Below are positions 16,410-24,955 of a stretch of 64,000 bases of DNA, one piece after another. The notes under the pieces are model-generated. The model worked only from the letters and a program-made list of their open reading frames with translations. It did no database searches and was not told the DNA's origin. Position numbers and translations under genes: made by a program. Position 1 is the first letter of the stretch, and each line of letters opens with the position of its first letter. The stretch is from Thermaerobacter marianensis DSM 12885 (lineage in GTDB: Bacteria > Bacillota > Sulfobacillia > Thermaerobacterales > Thermaerobacteraceae). The stretch covers positions 248,001 through 312,000 of the forward strand of contig NC_014831.1 in assembly GCF_000184705.1 (NCBI RefSeq). The letters are read 5' to 3'.

Positions 16410-17882
16410 CTAGCGAAGAAGCGGCGGGGATCCTGCCGCCACCAGGCGGATGCAGGCCGGGGTCCCGACCGGGATGAGCCGGCAGGTGCACCACCCCATC
16501 CGGGCCAGGGCGCCGGCCACGTGCCGCAAGCGCTCGCCGCCCGCGGCTCCCGCCGGCGCCAGCCAGAGGGCCCACACCGGCAGGGCCAGGTGCCACGCGG
16601 GCCACGCGGGGGGGCTGGCCGGCCGGTCCGGCGCCCAGCCCAGGCGGGCCAGCGCCTCGTCCAGGCGGCGGCCCGCCTCCGCCACGTCCGGTGGCACGAG
16701 GCCTTCGTCCCGGAAGAACCGGCCCAGCCGGGCGGCTTCCTGCAGCAGCGCCGCGAGGGCCGCCGCTGCCTCACGGCCAGCGGCGGCCGCTCCCTCTGCC
16801 GCGGAAGGCGCCGGCGCGGAAGGGCCGGCCGGCGGCGGCGCACCGGGGGCGGCTGTGCCGCCCGGCACCCGGCCGGGGCGGGGGTCGGCAGGCAGGTCCG
16901 GCGGCAGCCGCCGGCGCCATGCCTCCAGCCAGGCCGCCTCCCGGGCCACCGCGCCGGCCAGGGCCGGGCCGGCATCCGGCCGGCCGGCAAGGCCGCCTTC
17001 GACCCAGGCCGCCGCCCACCGCCACTCCACGCGGGCGGGGCCGGTGCCCCCGGGGAGTACCCCGCCACCGCCGGGAGCGGCGGCTTCGCCCCGGTGCGCT
17101 CCACCCCAACCGGCGGGCCAGATCAGAAGCAGTCCCTGACGGAGGGGGCGGACCCATCCCGGACGGACGGCGGCCAGGGCGGCGGCCCGGCGGGCGGCCC
17201 GGGGCGTCGGCCAGCCTTCGCCCCCGTCCCGCGGCCGGGGGGCACCGTCCGGCGGCCAGCGCCCGGATTCTCCTCCGGTTGGTCGGGCCCGTTGCGAGTC
17301 CTCCGACAGGCCGGCCGCTACGATGCCGCCGGCGTCGCCCGTCGGATCCCGGTACAGGCCGCCGGCCGGCGGCGGGCCGGCCCACCGCAGGCCGCCCAGG
17401 GCCATGGCCACCGCCCGCGGCCACCCGCCGAGGGCTAAAGCGGCGTCCCAGGCCGCCGCCAGCGGCGGAACGGGGGTTCCCGCCTCCCAGGCGGCGCGCA
17501 GGGTGCGGGCCATGTGCGCCTGGAGCGGGTCCGGCGGCACGGCCGCGGCGATCTCAAGCCGGCGGAGCGGCCGGGCCGCCACCGCCAGGGCAAGACCCAG
17601 GGTGGTACCGGTGGCGGCAGTCCCGCCAGGACCGGGCGGGGCCGGCCCGGCCCCGGTGCCGCGGGCCGGATCCGCCGGCGACGGGGTGCCGGCCGGGCCC
17701 ATCGGGCCGGCCATGCCGCGGGTTGCCCCGCGGGCGAGCCACAGCGGCAACCCGCCGGTCACGAACCCACCCAGCAGGATGGCGCCCGGCACGCGGGGGC
17801 AGGCGATCCACCCGCCGGGGGCCTCCCCGCCCCCGGCCGGGTTCGTCCCGCCGGGTTCGGACCGCGTCGACTCGCCCACCAC
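16410..17882 (-). CDS. Hypothetical protein, Gly/Ala/Pro-rich
   Basis: I do not recognise this family. The frame is open from 18185, but the part before about 18029 overlaps mgtE, so the start is set provisionally at GTG 17882, eight bases after AGGTGGGTGGG. The N-terminal part has a hydrophobic stretch (GAILLGGFVTGGLPLWLA). The middle (ARTLRAAWEAGTPVPPLAAAWDAALALGG) and C-terminal parts (RRLDEALARLGW, WHLALPVWALWLAPAG) look like folded helical segments separated by low-complexity Gly/Pro linkers. It runs leftward directly after mgtE. Codon use (third-position G/C) supports coding on this strand, but the evidence is compositional, and the exact limits are uncertain. Confidence 0.45.
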   Translation of the reverse strand: MVGESTRSEPGGTNPAGGGEAPGGWIACPRVPGAILLGGFVTGGLPLWLARGATRGMAGPMGPAGTPSPADPARGTGAGPAPPGPGGTAATGTTLGLALAVAARPLRRLEIAAAVPPDPLQAHMARTLRAAWEAGTPVPPLAAAWDAALALGGWPRAVAMALGGLRWAGPPPAGGLYRDPTGDAGGIVAAGLSEDSQRARPTGGESGRWPPDGAPRPRDGGEGWPTPRAARRAAALAAVRPGWVRPLRQGLLLIWPAGWGGAHRGEAAAPGGGGVLPGGTGPARVEWRWAAAWVEGGLAGRPDAGPALAGAVAREAAWLEAWRRRLPPDLPADPRPGRVPGGTAAPGAPPPAGPSAPAPSAAEGAAAAGREAAAALAALLQEAARLGRFFRDEGLVPPDVAEAGRRLDEALARLGWAPDRPASPPAWPAWHLALPVWALWLAPAGAAGGERLRHVAGALARMGWCTCRLIPVGTPACIRLVAAGSPPLLR

Positions 17883-18028
17883 GTCCGTCCCACCCACCTG
17901 AAGGCTTGCAGCCGGTTCCGGGTCTGGCGCCGGTTGCGGGTCTCGTGGCGGCGGCGGGGTGCCGGCACCGGTCCGCTTCCCGCCAAGGCTCGCCGGCAGC
18001 CGGTCTGCGGCCGTTGCCGGGCCGGCCG

Positions 18029-19378
18029 TCAGGTCAGGCGCAGCATGACCTGGGCCACGGTGAAGTACAGGAACAGCCCCGTGCCGTCGACCAGCGTGCT
18101 GATGAAGGGGCCCGAGACCACCGCCGGGTCGACCCGCAGGCGGTGCAGGAGCAGGGGCAGCACGGCCGACACCATGGACGCCCACAGGACGATGAACAGG
18201 GCGGTGACGGCCACCACCGGTCCGAGCTGGGGGCCGACGCCCAGCGTGTACGCGCGGACCAGGGCGGCGGCGGCCATCACGGTTCCCAGCAGGGTACCCG
18301 TGGCCAGTTCCCGAGCCAGCACGCGCAGCCAGTCGCGGAAGGTGACCTCACCGACGGCGAGGGCCCGGACCAGCGTGGAAACGGTCTGACTGCCGGTGTT
18401 GCCCCCCGTGCCGATGAGGAGGGGGATGAAGAACGCGAGGCCGACCACACGGGACAAGATGTCCTCGAAATGGCGCAACACGGTACCCGTGTACGCCTCG
18501 GCGACGAACAGGGTCAGCAGCCACCCGACCCGCTTGCGGAAGAGCACCGGCACCGGCGTCTTGAAGTACGACTCGGCCAGGGGCACGCTGCCGCCCAGGC
18601 GCTGGATGTCTTCCGTGGCCTCGCGGTGGATCACGTCCACGATGTCGTCGATGGTGATGATGCCGAGCAGCCGGTTCTGGTCGTCGACCACGGGCAGGGC
18701 GACGAAGTCGTAGCGGGTCAGCAGCCGCGCCGCCTCTTCGCGGTCGGCGGTGGCGCGGACGGCGATGACGTCCGGCCGCCCCACGGCGGTCAGGGGCGCG
18801 CGCGGATCGGCCAGGATCAACTCGCGCAGCGACGCCACCCGCACCAGCCGGCCCCGGGCGTCGACCACGTACACGTAGGAGACCACCTCGGCGTCGTGGC
18901 CCACCTTGCGCACGTGGTCCAGGGCCTGCTGGACGGTCCACCCCTCCCGGGCGGCGATGTACTCGATGGTGGCCAGGCTGCCCGCCGTATTCTCCGGGAA
19001 GGTCATCAGGGTGTCGATGCGCTCCCGGTAGGCGGAGGGCAGCCAGGCCTTGAGCTTCGCCGCCTGCAGCGGGTGCAGGGCGAGGAGCAGGTCGACCACC
19101 GTGTCGCTGGACATCGCCTGGAGCAGCGCCGCCGCCAGGGGCTCGTCCAGGTGGTCGAGGATGCGGTACTGGGTTTCGGGTTCCAGGTATTCGAGGGTCT
19201 CCGCGGCCAGCGAGGTGGGCATGGCCCGGACCAGGCGCAGGCGGTCGGCGGGTTCCAGGTGCGCCAGCACCTCGGCCCGGTCGAAGGGTTGCAGCCGGGC
19301 CAGCCGCTCCAGGGCACCCTGCTCGTCTTCGCCTCGGAGGGTGTCGGTGATGTCGCGGGCCCATTCGGCGGCCTGCAC
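18029..19378 (-). CDS. mgtE: Magnesium transporter MgtE
   Basis: MgtE is a dimeric Mg2+-gated Mg2+ channel. The 449 residues show the canonical order. An N-terminal superhelical N domain with ALERLARLQPFDRAEVLAHL repeats comes first. Two CBS domains cover about 135-255 (MTFPENTAGSL, AVRATADREEAARLLTRYD, GIITIDDIVDVI). The five-helix pore domain begins near 285 (RKRVGWLLTLFVAEAYT), with GTGGNTGSQTVSTLVRALA lining the ion path. In the family, acidic residues in the N/CBS domains sense cytosolic Mg2+. The start is GTG 19378 after a GAGGGGG tract. A perfect -10 TATAAT on the minus strand lies at 19521-19516. No M-box riboswitch is seen in the 140-base leader. Confidence 0.95.
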   Translation of the reverse strand: MQAAEWARDITDTLRGEDEQGALERLARLQPFDRAEVLAHLEPADRLRLVRAMPTSLAAETLEYLEPETQYRILDHLDEPLAAALLQAMSSDTVVDLLLALHPLQAAKLKAWLPSAYRERIDTLMTFPENTAGSLATIEYIAAREGWTVQQALDHVRKVGHDAEVVSYVYVVDARGRLVRVASLRELILADPRAPLTAVGRPDVIAVRATADREEAARLLTRYDFVALPVVDDQNRLLGIITIDDIVDVIHREATEDIQRLGGSVPLAESYFKTPVPVLFRKRVGWLLTLFVAEAYTGTVLRHFEDILSRVVGLAFFIPLLIGTGGNTGSQTVSTLVRALAVGEVTFRDWLRVLARELATGTLLGTVMAAAALVRAYTLGVGPQLGPVVAVTALFIVLWASMVSAVLPLLLHRLRVDPAVVSGPFISTLVDGTGLFLYFTVAQVMLRLT

Positions 19379-19632
19379 GGCTGGATCCCCCTCTCGGCGC
19401 CTGAGGAAGTGGGTTCGTCCGGATCAACCACCTCGCGATGGCGGCTGGAACGGCCGGGCCACCCGCGGCGGGTTCGTCCCGTTGGGCCGCGCGCGCCCGG
19501 CGGTGGCCCGCCGCCCCATTATAGTGCGGGCGGGGGAGCTGGCGGAAGCCGTCGAGCGCCGTGCCAGGAATCCGGCCGCCGGCACCGTAGCAGACACCGT
19601 GGACCCGGTATCCGGCACGGAGTGAGGAGGGG

Positions 19633-20616
19633 ATGGCGGTGGCCGGTGATCGCCCGCGGGTCTTCGTCACCCGCCAGGTGCCCGAGGGCGCCCTGGCGCC
19701 CCTGGAGGGATGGGCCCACGTGGAGGTGTGGCCCGAGTTCCTGCCCCCGCCCCGGGAGGAACTGGCCCGCCGGCTGGCGGAGGCCGACGGGGTGATCACC
19801 ATGATCACCGACCGCATCGACGACGACCTGCTCGCCGCGGCCCCGCGCCTGCGGGTGGTCAGCAACTGCGCCGTGGGCTACGACAATGTGGACGTCGCGG
19901 CCGCCCGCCGGCGCGGCGTCATGGTCACCCATACGCCCGGCGTCCTGACCGAGGCCACGGCCGACCTGGCCTTCGCCCTCATCCTGGCCTGCGCCCGCCG
20001 GCTGCCCCAGGCCGAAGCCGACCTGCGGGCGGGCCGGTGGACCACCTGGCACCCGCTGCAGTGGCTCGGCCTCGAGCTGGACGGTGCCACCCTGGGCATC
20101 GTCGGGCTGGGCCGCATCGGGCGGGCCGTCGCCCGCCGTGCCCGTGCCTTCGGCATGCGGATCCTGTACTACAGCCGGCGCCGCGACCCCGCGGCCGAAG
20201 CGGAGCTGGGGGTGGAGTACCGGGACCTGGACGACCTGCTGGCCGAGGCGGATGTGGTCAGCCTGCACGTGCCCCTGAACGCGGAGACGCGCCATCTCAT
20301 CGATGGCCGGCGGCTGAGGCGGATGAAACCCGGCGCCATCCTGGTCAACACCGCCCGCGGCGACGTGGTGGACGAACAGGCCCTGGTGGAGGCGTTGCGC
20401 AGCGGGCACCTGGGCGCGGCGGGCCTGGACGTGTACGGCCGGGAGCCGGTTCCTCCCGATCACCCGCTGCTGCAGGTGCCGAACGTGGTCGCCCTGCCCC
20501 ACATCGGCAGCGCCACGGCCCGCACCCGCTGGCGCATGGCGCGCCTGGCGGCCGAGAACTGCGCCGCGGTGCTGCAGGGGCGGCGCCCGCCGCACCCGGT
20601 GCGGGAGATGCTATGA
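19633..20616 (+). CDS. D-isomer-specific 2-hydroxyacid dehydrogenase (glyoxylate/hydroxypyruvate reductase type)
   Basis: This 327-residue NAD(P)H-dependent oxidoreductase most resembles the glyoxylate reductase/D-glycerate dehydrogenase branch. Features in order: a substrate-binding half with LRVVSNCAVGYDNVDV and TPGVLTEATADLAFALILA, then the Rossmann fold [20 protein letters not shown], catalytic Arg in NTARGDVVDEQALV, Glu in LDVYGREPVP and His in ALPHIGSAT. ATG 19633 directly abuts GAGGAGGGG, so translation may really begin at GTG 19639, which has normal spacing. It diverges from mgtE, and its last six bases overlap the 3' end of the opposite-strand doc gene. Exact substrate is uncertain. 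Confidence 0.88.
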   Translation: MAVAGDRPRVFVTRQVPEGALAPLEGWAHVEVWPEFLPPPREELARRLAEADGVITMITDRIDDDLLAAAPRLRVVSNCAVGYDNVDVAAARRRGVMVTHTPGVLTEATADLAFALILACARRLPQAEADLRAGRWTTWHPLQWLGLELDGATLGIVGLGRIGRAVARRARAFGMRILYYSRRRDPAAEAELGVEYRDLDDLLAEADVVSLHVPLNAETRHLIDGRRLRRMKPGAILVNTARGDVVDEQALVEALRSGHLGAAGLDVYGREPVPPDHPLLQVPNVVALPHIGSATARTRWRMARLAAENCAAVLQGRRPPHPVREML

Positions 20617-20997
20617 TGGCCGCCTGCGCGCCCACCGTTCAGCCCAGTGGGCGAGTTCATGTTCGTTCCACCGGCCGGTGGCCACTCGCTCCATCGCCTG
20701 CACCGCTTCGTGGGGCGGAGGGTCGAGGAGGTAACCCTCGGCGGCGAGCCACAGGCCGAGAACGAGGAACGCCGTGCGCTTGTTCGCGTCGGCGAAGGGA
20801 TGGCTACGAGCCAGGGAATGGGCGCACGCGGCTGCACGCTGGAAAGGGGACGGGTAAGCGGGCTGGCCGGCCGCGGTCTGCAGGGCCCTCGCAATGGCTG
20901 CTTCGATGCGGCCCGGGTCGAGGATTCCGGGGGTACCGCCACCGAATTCAAGGGCCAGCTCGTGCAGGTAGAGGATCTGGGCCGGTGTGAGATTCAT
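20611..20997 (-). CDS. doc: Doc-type toxin (Fic/Doc kinase fold)
   Basis: Doc toxins phosphorylate EF-Tu using an inverted Fic fold, arresting translation until neutralised by the partner. The 128-residue protein carries the family motif intact, HPFADANKRTAFLVLGLWLA (about residues 66-85), preceded by the typical N-terminal LTPAQILYLHELALEFGG. Its ATG overlaps the stop of the upstream antitoxin-like gene (ATGA), the usual toxin-antitoxin coupling. The gene converges with, and overlaps by six bases, the dehydrogenase on the other strand. This suggests a late insertion of the module. Confidence 0.85.
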   Translation of the reverse strand: MNLTPAQILYLHELALEFGGGTPGILDPGRIEAAIARALQTAAGQPAYPSPFQRAAACAHSLARSHPFADANKRTAFLVLGLWLAAEGYLLDPPPHEAVQAMERVATGRWNEHELAHWAERWARRRPS

Positions 20998-21236
20998 CGC
21001 CGGGCGAGTTCCTCAAGGGTACTCCGGTGGCGCTCGGCAAAACGCCGGGCTTCCTCGATGAACGCCGGATCCACGGTTCCCGCCGGTCCCAGGGGGCGGA
21101 TGATCACCCGTTGATGTACCCGATCGACCTGCACCTCTACCGGAGTGCCTTCCTCCAGCCCCAGCTCGCGTACCTCCTGGGCCGGCAAGGTGACGCCCAG
21201 GCTGCGGCCAATCCGGAGGATGCGCCGTACGGACAC
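20994..21236 (-). CDS. AbrB/MazE-like antitoxin partner of Doc
   Basis: The 80-residue protein has a swapped-hairpin AbrB/SpoVT-type DNA-binding N-terminus (VRRILRIGRSLGVTLPAQEV, then GLEEGTPVEVQV) and a charged C-terminal tail (DPAFIEEARRFAERHRSTLE) of the kind that wraps the toxin. Start GTG 21236 follows GAGGAGGG at seven bases; the frame is open to 21302, but that region is the promoter. Antitoxins of this type usually repress their own operon. The gene overlaps doc by four bases. Confidence 0.8.
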   Translation of the reverse strand: MSVRRILRIGRSLGVTLPAQEVRELGLEEGTPVEVQVDRVHQRVIIRPLGPAGTVDPAFIEEARRFAERHRSTLEELARR

Positions 21237-21287
21237 GGTCCGTCCCTCCTCGTCGACGCCGGACCCTCGGCAATAAGGTCTGCATGG

Positions 21288-21320
21288 ATTATAACTTTTC
21301 AAACCGTTAAATTATTACGG
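21288..21320 (-). promoter_or_regulatory. Promoter and palindromic operator of the toxin-antitoxin operon
   Basis: A perfect -10 TATAAT on the minus strand (21293-21288) lies about 50 bases before the antitoxin start. Immediately upstream is an A+T-rich imperfect palindrome, CCGT-N9-ACGG (21304-21320). This is the place where an AbrB-like antitoxin would autorepress. The -35 is poor. Confidence 0.5.
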
Positions 21321-21472
21321 GCACGCCTTCCACGAGCGTCGCACCGACGCATGTCGAGAGGTTCGACGGCGCCCAGGGGAACGGCCAGTATCCAGAATAA
21401 AGAGAGCAGCAGGAGCCGAGAGCAGCAAGGGCCGGCGGGCCCCGACGGGCCCCGGCGGGAAGGAGGCCGGAG

Positions 21473-21751
21473 ATGGGCGGCGTGCTCGACGTCCTGATTC
21501 TCATCGGCAAGGTCCTGATCAGCATCGCCGCCATCGCCCTGGGCATCTCCTGGGGCGTGCGCGGCCAGATGCGCACGGCGCTGGCGGTGTGTGCCGTGCT
21601 GCTGGCGATGGGTATCTTCTGGACGAACCTGGCCGGGTTGCTGATTCCGACGATCCTGCTGGCCTACATGGCCGGTGTCCTGATGGAGCGCGGCTGGCAC
21701 CGGGCCGGGCGGCAGCGGGAGGAGAACGGCGGCCACGCCACCGGGGGGTGA
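21473..21751 (+). CDS. Small hydrophobic membrane protein of unknown function
   Basis: The 92-residue protein has two or three membrane segments (VLILIGKVLISIAAIALGIS, TALAVCAVLLAMGIF, LAGLLIPTILLAYMAGVLM) and a short polar, basic C-terminal tail. I do not recognise the family. ATG 21473 has a good AAGGAGG six bases upstream. It contains a partial copy of the dispersed motif (GGACGAACC at 21624). It precedes a decayed gene fragment. Confidence 0.7.
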   Translation: MGGVLDVLILIGKVLISIAAIALGISWGVRGQMRTALAVCAVLLAMGIFWTNLAGLLIPTILLAYMAGVLMERGWHRAGRQREENGGHATGG

Positions 21752-21811
21752 TCCGGCGCCCAGGCCCGGAAGCGGGCGGTGCCGGAGCGGGCGGCGGCGG
21801 GACCGCCCTGA

Positions 21812-22060
21812 CGGACCGCCACCTGGAATATCGGCCACGGCCGCGGTCTGGACGGCCGGGTCGACCTGGAGGGCATCCGCCGCGTGGTGGAGCGGGCGGG
21901 TGCCCGCCGGGTGGGCCTGCAGGAGGCCGGCGGCGGCCGGCGGCGCAGCGGAAACGTCCACCAGGCGGCATGGCTGGGGTCGGCCCTGGGCCGGCCCTGG
22001 TTGTTTCATGCCACGGTGCGCGGGGGCGGGCCGCGGGGCCGGTGTTGCGGCCGTGAGGCC
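21812..22060 (+). pseudogene. Remnant of an endonuclease/exonuclease/phosphatase-family gene
   Basis: Immediately after an in-frame TGA (21809-21811), one frame reads TATWNIGHGRGLDGRVDLEG, then GIRRVVERAGARRVGLQEAG, RRRSGNVHQAAWLGSALGRP and WLFHATVRGGG. This is the ordered N-terminal third of EEP-family metal-dependent hydrolases (TWNI.HG, VGLQE with the metal-binding Glu, QAAWLA.LG). There is no start codon, and the similarity ends near 22060, well short of the family's roughly 250 residues, so it is a truncated relic. The frame continues without a stop into rapZ. The rest of the 546-bp gap before rapZ holds only an A+T-richer segment with the palindrome GGAACGTTCC (22118-22127). Confidence 0.6.
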
Positions 22061-22297
22061 CCGTGGCCCTGGTGGGGGCTGCGACAGGCCGGCGGCCGCG
22101 CCGGTCGCGTTCCAGGAGGAACGTTCCTTTTCCCGGCGGAAGAATTGAAGGATAAATGGGATCGGGAACGGCGACGTGACGGGAATCCCGCCGGGCGTCC
22201 CGGTGTGCGGGCACCGAAGAGGCCAGGTCTTGCGGGGCGCCGAAGCCGATCCGGACGCCGGTGGCGGCACGACGCCCGGTGGGTGGGAGGTGAGGGC

Positions 22298-23386
22298 ATG
22301 GAGGGGACGGAAGCCGGCCCGCCGGTCGCCGGGGCGGCGGGGACGGATGGCGACCCCGGACGGCCGGCCGCATCCGGGGGGCCGCATGGTGACCTCCCCG
22401 CAGCCGGGACGGGGGCCGCGGTCCCGGCCGGGGCCTCCTGCGGCGAGGGTCTCGGGGCCGGCCACGAGGGCGGCCACCATCGGCCCGCCGGGGAACGGGA
22501 CCTGCAGTTGGTGGTGGTGACGGGTCTGTCCGGCGCGGGCAAGACCCAGGCCATCCATGCCCTCGAAGACCTGGGTTTCTTCTGCGTCGACAACCTGCCG
22601 CCCGCCCTGCTGGCGCCCTTCGCGGCGCTGTGCCGGCAGGCCGACAGCCCCGTGCGCCGCGTGGCCGTGGTCATGGACGTGCGCGGCGGCGACTGGTTCG
22701 ACCAGGCGGTGGAGGCCCTGCAGGACCTGGACCGGGCGGGCGTGTTCTACCGGATCGTGTTCCTGGAGGCGTCGGAGGAGACCCTGGTCAAGCGGTTCAA
22801 GGAGACGCGGCGCCGGCACCCCCTGGCGCCCCAGGGTCGGCTGCTGGAGGGCATCCGGGCCGAACGCCAGCGCCTGGGCGCCCTGCGCGGCCGCGCCCAC
22901 GTGATCCTGGATACCAGCGAGCTGTCACCGCGGCAGCTGCGGGAGCGCATCGCCCAGCTGTGGGGCGGGCCGGAGACGCCGCGGCTCATCGCCCACCTGG
23001 TGAGCTTCGGCTTCCGCTACGGGCTGCCGGCGGACGCCGACCTGGTCTTCGACGTGCGCTTTTTGCCCAACCCGCACTACGTGCCGGACCTGCAGCCTTT
23101 GACCGGTACCGACGACCGGGTGCGCGAGTACGTCTTGCGGTGGCCCAGCGCGCGGCGGCTGCTGGACAAGCTCCAGGACCTGCTGGACTTCCTGCTGCCG
23201 CAGTACATCAACGAGGGGAAGACCCAGTTGACGGTGGCGGTAGGCTGCACCGGCGGCCAGCACCGCTCGGTGGTGATCACCGAAGCCCTGGCGGCGCACC
23301 TGCGCAACCAGGGCCACCGGGTGCTGGTGGAACACCGCGACGTGGAGCGGTCCGTGGCGGAGCGGGCGCGGGGGAAGCGAGGATGA
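22298..23386 (+). CDS. rapZ: RNase adapter / nucleotide-binding protein RapZ (YvcJ)
   Basis: RapZ/YvcJ proteins bind nucleotides and, in E. coli, GlmZ/GlmY RNAs; in Firmicutes YvcJ hydrolyses GTP/ATP and affects competence. After an N-terminal low-complexity extension of about 65 residues come the Walker A motif VVVTGLSGAGKTQAIHALED, LGFFCVDNLPPALL, DVRGGDWF, a RFKETRRRHPL segment and the C-terminal domain with SFGFRYGLPADADLVFDVR, RFLPNPHYVPDL and GCTGGQHRSV. Start ATG 22298 follows GGGAGGTGAGG; the longer open frame upstream is the EEP remnant. The stop is three bases before yvcK, the first of the conserved rapZ-yvcK-whiA trio. Confidence 0.95.
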   Translation: MEGTEAGPPVAGAAGTDGDPGRPAASGGPHGDLPAAGTGAAVPAGASCGEGLGAGHEGGHHRPAGERDLQLVVVTGLSGAGKTQAIHALEDLGFFCVDNLPPALLAPFAALCRQADSPVRRVAVVMDVRGGDWFDQAVEALQDLDRAGVFYRIVFLEASEETLVKRFKETRRRHPLAPQGRLLEGIRAERQRLGALRGRAHVILDTSELSPRQLRERIAQLWGGPETPRLIAHLVSFGFRYGLPADADLVFDVRFLPNPHYVPDLQPLTGTDDRVREYVLRWPSARRLLDKLQDLLDFLLPQYINEGKTQLTVAVGCTGGQHRSVVITEALAAHLRNQGHRVLVEHRDVERSVAERARGKRG

Positions 23387-23389
23387 TGG

Positions 23390-24778
23390 ATGAAGCTGGC
23401 TGACTGGCTCTTGCCCGGCCTGCGCATCAAGCGATGGCTGGTGGTCTTCGCCGCGGGGCTGTATCTGGTGGCCCTGGGCGGGGCCATGGCCGCCGGCGCC
23501 GACCTCTGGGCGGCGGCGGCGGGCTGGCTGCGCCGCCCGTGGCTGGCGGTGACGGGCCGGTTCGTCCCCGAGCCCTGGCCGGGGGTGGCGGTGATGGCCT
23601 TGGGGGGCTTTCTGGCCCTGGGCGCCACCTACCGGCTCCTGCGGGTGGTGGCCGAGCTCCTCACCCCGGCGGGCGGTTCCAACGGCGGCGCGGTGGACCG
23701 CCTCGTCCTGCGGCGGCGGCTGGACCGCGGGCCGCGGGTGGTGGCCATCGGCGGCGGCACCGGCCTCTCCGTGCTGCTGCGCGGGCTCAAGGAGTACACG
23801 GGCAACGTCACGGCGGTGGTCACCGTCACCGATGACGGTGGCAGTTCCGGCCGCCTCCGCGGCGAGCTGGGCATCCTGCCCCCCGGCGACATCCGCAACT
23901 GCCTGGTCGCCCTGGCCGACGCCGAGCCCCTGATGGCCCGGCTCTTCCAGCACCGCTTCACCCAGGGGACCCTGGCCGGCCACAGCCTGGGCAACCTGGT
24001 CATCGGCGCCCTGGCGGAGTTGCTGGGCGACTTCGAGCAGGCGGTGTACGAATCCAGCAAGGTGCTGGCCGTGCGGGGGCGGGTGCTGCCTTCGACCCTC
24101 ACGCCCGTCACCCTGGTGGCGCGCATGGCCGACGGGCGCGTGGTCCGCGGGGAGACGGCCATCGCCAGCGACGCGGCGCCCATCGAGCGAATCTGGCTGG
24201 ACCCGCCGGGGGTGGAGCCGCCGCCGGCCGCCATCGAGGCCATCGAGGCGGCGGACCTGATCGTCCTGGGGCCGGGCAGCCTGTACACCAGCATCCTGCC
24301 CAACCTGCTGATCCCCGGCATCTGCGACGCCGTGCGCCGCTCCCGGGCCGTCAAGGTCCTGGTGGTCAACGCCATGACCCAGCCCGGCGAGACCACGGGC
24401 TATACCGCCGCCGACCACGCTCGGGCCCTGATCGACGCCGTGGGACCCGGCGTGTTCCACCACGTGCTGGTCAACGTCCAGCAACCGCCGGCGGCCCTGC
24501 TGCAGCGGTACCGGCAGCAGGGCCAGGAGCCGGTGCGCCTGGACCGCGAGCGGCTGCGGCAGATGGGCTTGCAGGTGCACACGGCGCGGCTGCTGGCGGG
24601 GGACGACTTCGTCCGCCACGACCCCCAGCGGCTGGCCCGGGCCCTGTTGCGGGTGCTGCTGGCGGCCCGGCCGCGGGTCAACCCGCGCCGGCGGCTGGAC
24701 TTCTTCCTGCTGGGCGAGCGCCTGTGGCGGGAGGAGGCGGGGTCGGCGGAACCGGCCCGGGCGGCACGGGACGCGTAA
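23390..24778 (+). CDS. yvcK: Gluconeogenesis factor YvcK (CofD-like), with N-terminal membrane segments
   Basis: YvcK/MgfK is a CofD-fold protein that binds UDP-sugars and is needed for growth on gluconeogenic carbon and for wall synthesis. The core begins near residue 115 with VVAIGGGTGLSVLLRGLKE and continues through AVVTVTDDGGSSGRLRGELG, GILPPGDIRNCLVAL, GHSLGNLVIGALAEL, VLGPGSLYTSILPNLLIPGI and NAMTQPGETTGYTAADH. The first 110 residues include two hydrophobic helices (WLVVFAAGLYLVALGGAMA and GVAVMALGGFLALGATYRLL), absent from the roughly 317-residue B. subtilis protein, so this one may be membrane-anchored. It starts four bases after rapZ. Confidence 0.94.
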   Translation: MKLADWLLPGLRIKRWLVVFAAGLYLVALGGAMAAGADLWAAAAGWLRRPWLAVTGRFVPEPWPGVAVMALGGFLALGATYRLLRVVAELLTPAGGSNGGAVDRLVLRRRLDRGPRVVAIGGGTGLSVLLRGLKEYTGNVTAVVTVTDDGGSSGRLRGELGILPPGDIRNCLVALADAEPLMARLFQHRFTQGTLAGHSLGNLVIGALAELLGDFEQAVYESSKVLAVRGRVLPSTLTPVTLVARMADGRVVRGETAIASDAAPIERIWLDPPGVEPPPAAIEAIEAADLIVLGPGSLYTSILPNLLIPGICDAVRRSRAVKVLVVNAMTQPGETTGYTAADHARALIDAVGPGVFHHVLVNVQQPPAALLQRYRQQGQEPVRLDRERLRQMGLQVHTARLLAGDDFVRHDPQRLARALLRVLLAARPRVNPRRRLDFFLLGERLWREEAGSAEPARAARDA

Positions 24779-24955
24779 CGCGCCCGCGGCGTGGCTCCGC
24801 CGCCGGCCTTCGCCGGGGTCCCCGGGCGCTCTCTCGAGTGAGGGGGCCGCGCCGGCGCCCGCCGGGAGCGGCATGGGCGGTCGCACTCCCAGGGGTGCGC
24901 CGCCCGGGGATCCGGCGCCGGGCGCCGCCGGCCCATCCGGCCCGGACCGGGAGGG

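Noticed and set aside
19379-19632. M-box (ykoK) Mg2+ riboswitch ahead of mgtE
   Set aside because: None of the conserved M-box blocks could be found on the minus strand in the 140-base leader; only a good -10 is present.
16691-19795. Very long open frame on the plus strand, antisense to mgtE and its neighbour
   Set aside because: In this high-GC DNA antisense frames stay open by codon bias. It has no recognisable domain and is Arg/Pro/Gly/His-rich, while the minus strand encodes a clear MgtE.
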